This document shows, one piece after another, positions 63,580 through 64,000 of a stretch of 64,000 nt of DNA. The DNA is from Parasponia andersonii (taxonomy: Eukaryota; Streptophyta; Magnoliopsida; Rosales; Cannabaceae): NCBI GenBank assembly GCA_002914805.1, contig JXTB01000036.1:780512-844511 (forward strand), in the 5' to 3' direction. The notes beneath the pieces were generated by a model. The model saw only the letters and a program-made list of their open reading frames with translations, was not told the origin of the DNA and did no database searches. Numbering within the stretch: position 1 is the stretch's first letter; every line of letters begins with the position of its first letter. The translations under genes were made by a program, and so were the position numbers.

Positions 63580-63693
63580 TATAAATATACCTTATCTCTA
63601 TCTCTTATTTCCACTCAAAATTTTTATTCATACTCAAAGCACCTATTTCCTCCATCATATTTCCTCCAATGTTCTTTATTAACCAAGTAAGTG
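63580..63693 (+). promoter_or_regulatory. Possible core promoter and first exon of a gene cut by the window end
   Basis: TATAAATA at 63580-63587 is followed about 80 bp on by a short exon-like run: ATG at 63669, six codons (MFFINQ), then a consensus donor CCAA|GTAAGTG at 63687. Further bases to the window end contain no long frame. It could be a host gene or a retroelement leader. Confidence 0.35.
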
Positions 63694-64000
63694 TTCTTCT
63701 TCATTCTTTATCTTGTTCATTTCAATTTTTCTTAACTTTTCATCTATGTTATTTTTTTTTTCTCTATCTTTTTTTTATTTGATTTTCTTTCGCACTATGC
63801 TTTGACACATGTTATTGGAGAATAGTATAGATCCAAACTTGCCAAACTCCTCATCTCACTCTTCAGCCTCTTCATCTTTCTCAAATATAACTAAGCTCTT
63901 GAAACTTTAACCGTCTAAATATGCTCCCGTTAAAATGTCAGACCAAGAAGACGATACCACGAAACTATTACAAACAAATAGACTAAATCTTTTGAAAAAT

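Overview
This is a plant nuclear window, almost certainly a eudicot and not a crucifer. It is AT-rich, its genes have many short GT-AG introns, transposon relics lie between the genes, and a few N runs point to a draft assembly. A type B heterotrimeric G-protein gamma gene is present, a class that (from memory) Arabidopsis lacks. I cannot name the species.

Seven protein-coding genes could be rebuilt exon by exon, and the reading phase closes at every junction. From left to right they are: a CWC21/SRRM2-type spliceosome protein (+, 9656-13034); a DUF1997 protein (-, 14825-18420); an organellar RsmH/MraW-type 16S rRNA methyltransferase (-, 19657-22591); a type B G-gamma subunit (+, 27068-28559); a UBP26/USP48-type ubiquitin protease (-, 30460-39158); a Lunapark ER-junction protein (-, 42215-46417); and a P-class pentatricopeptide repeat protein (-, 53332-56528). 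These are housekeeping and regulatory genes of splicing, chromatin, organelle RNA, ER shape and G signalling. They are not an operon, and nothing shows that they work as one system.

The outer parts (about 1-9 kb, 22.9-26.5 kb, 40-42 kb, 47-50 kb and 56.8-64 kb) are transposon territory. They hold a long-TIR element with a GC-rich core, a MuDR transposase relic beside a roughly 180-bp tandem array, a helicase gene fragment, a frameshifted LINE RNase H relic, SINEs, two hAT elements with exact 8-bp target duplications, a PIF/Harbinger-like element, a fold-back element, and at least five copies of one MITE family. Two of those copies sit between TA runs.

The most interesting observations are: (1) a tandem duplication of the start of Lunapark exon 4 inside its own upstream intron, which makes a potential poison 3' splice site and was later split by a hAT MITE; (2) complementary (CA)n and (TG)n tracts flanking the last exon of the G-gamma gene; (3) a roughly 21-bp minisatellite split by a SINE; (4) a CpG-rich TCGA-dense block near 60.9 kb. 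I found no clear evidence of a wholly new biological system.
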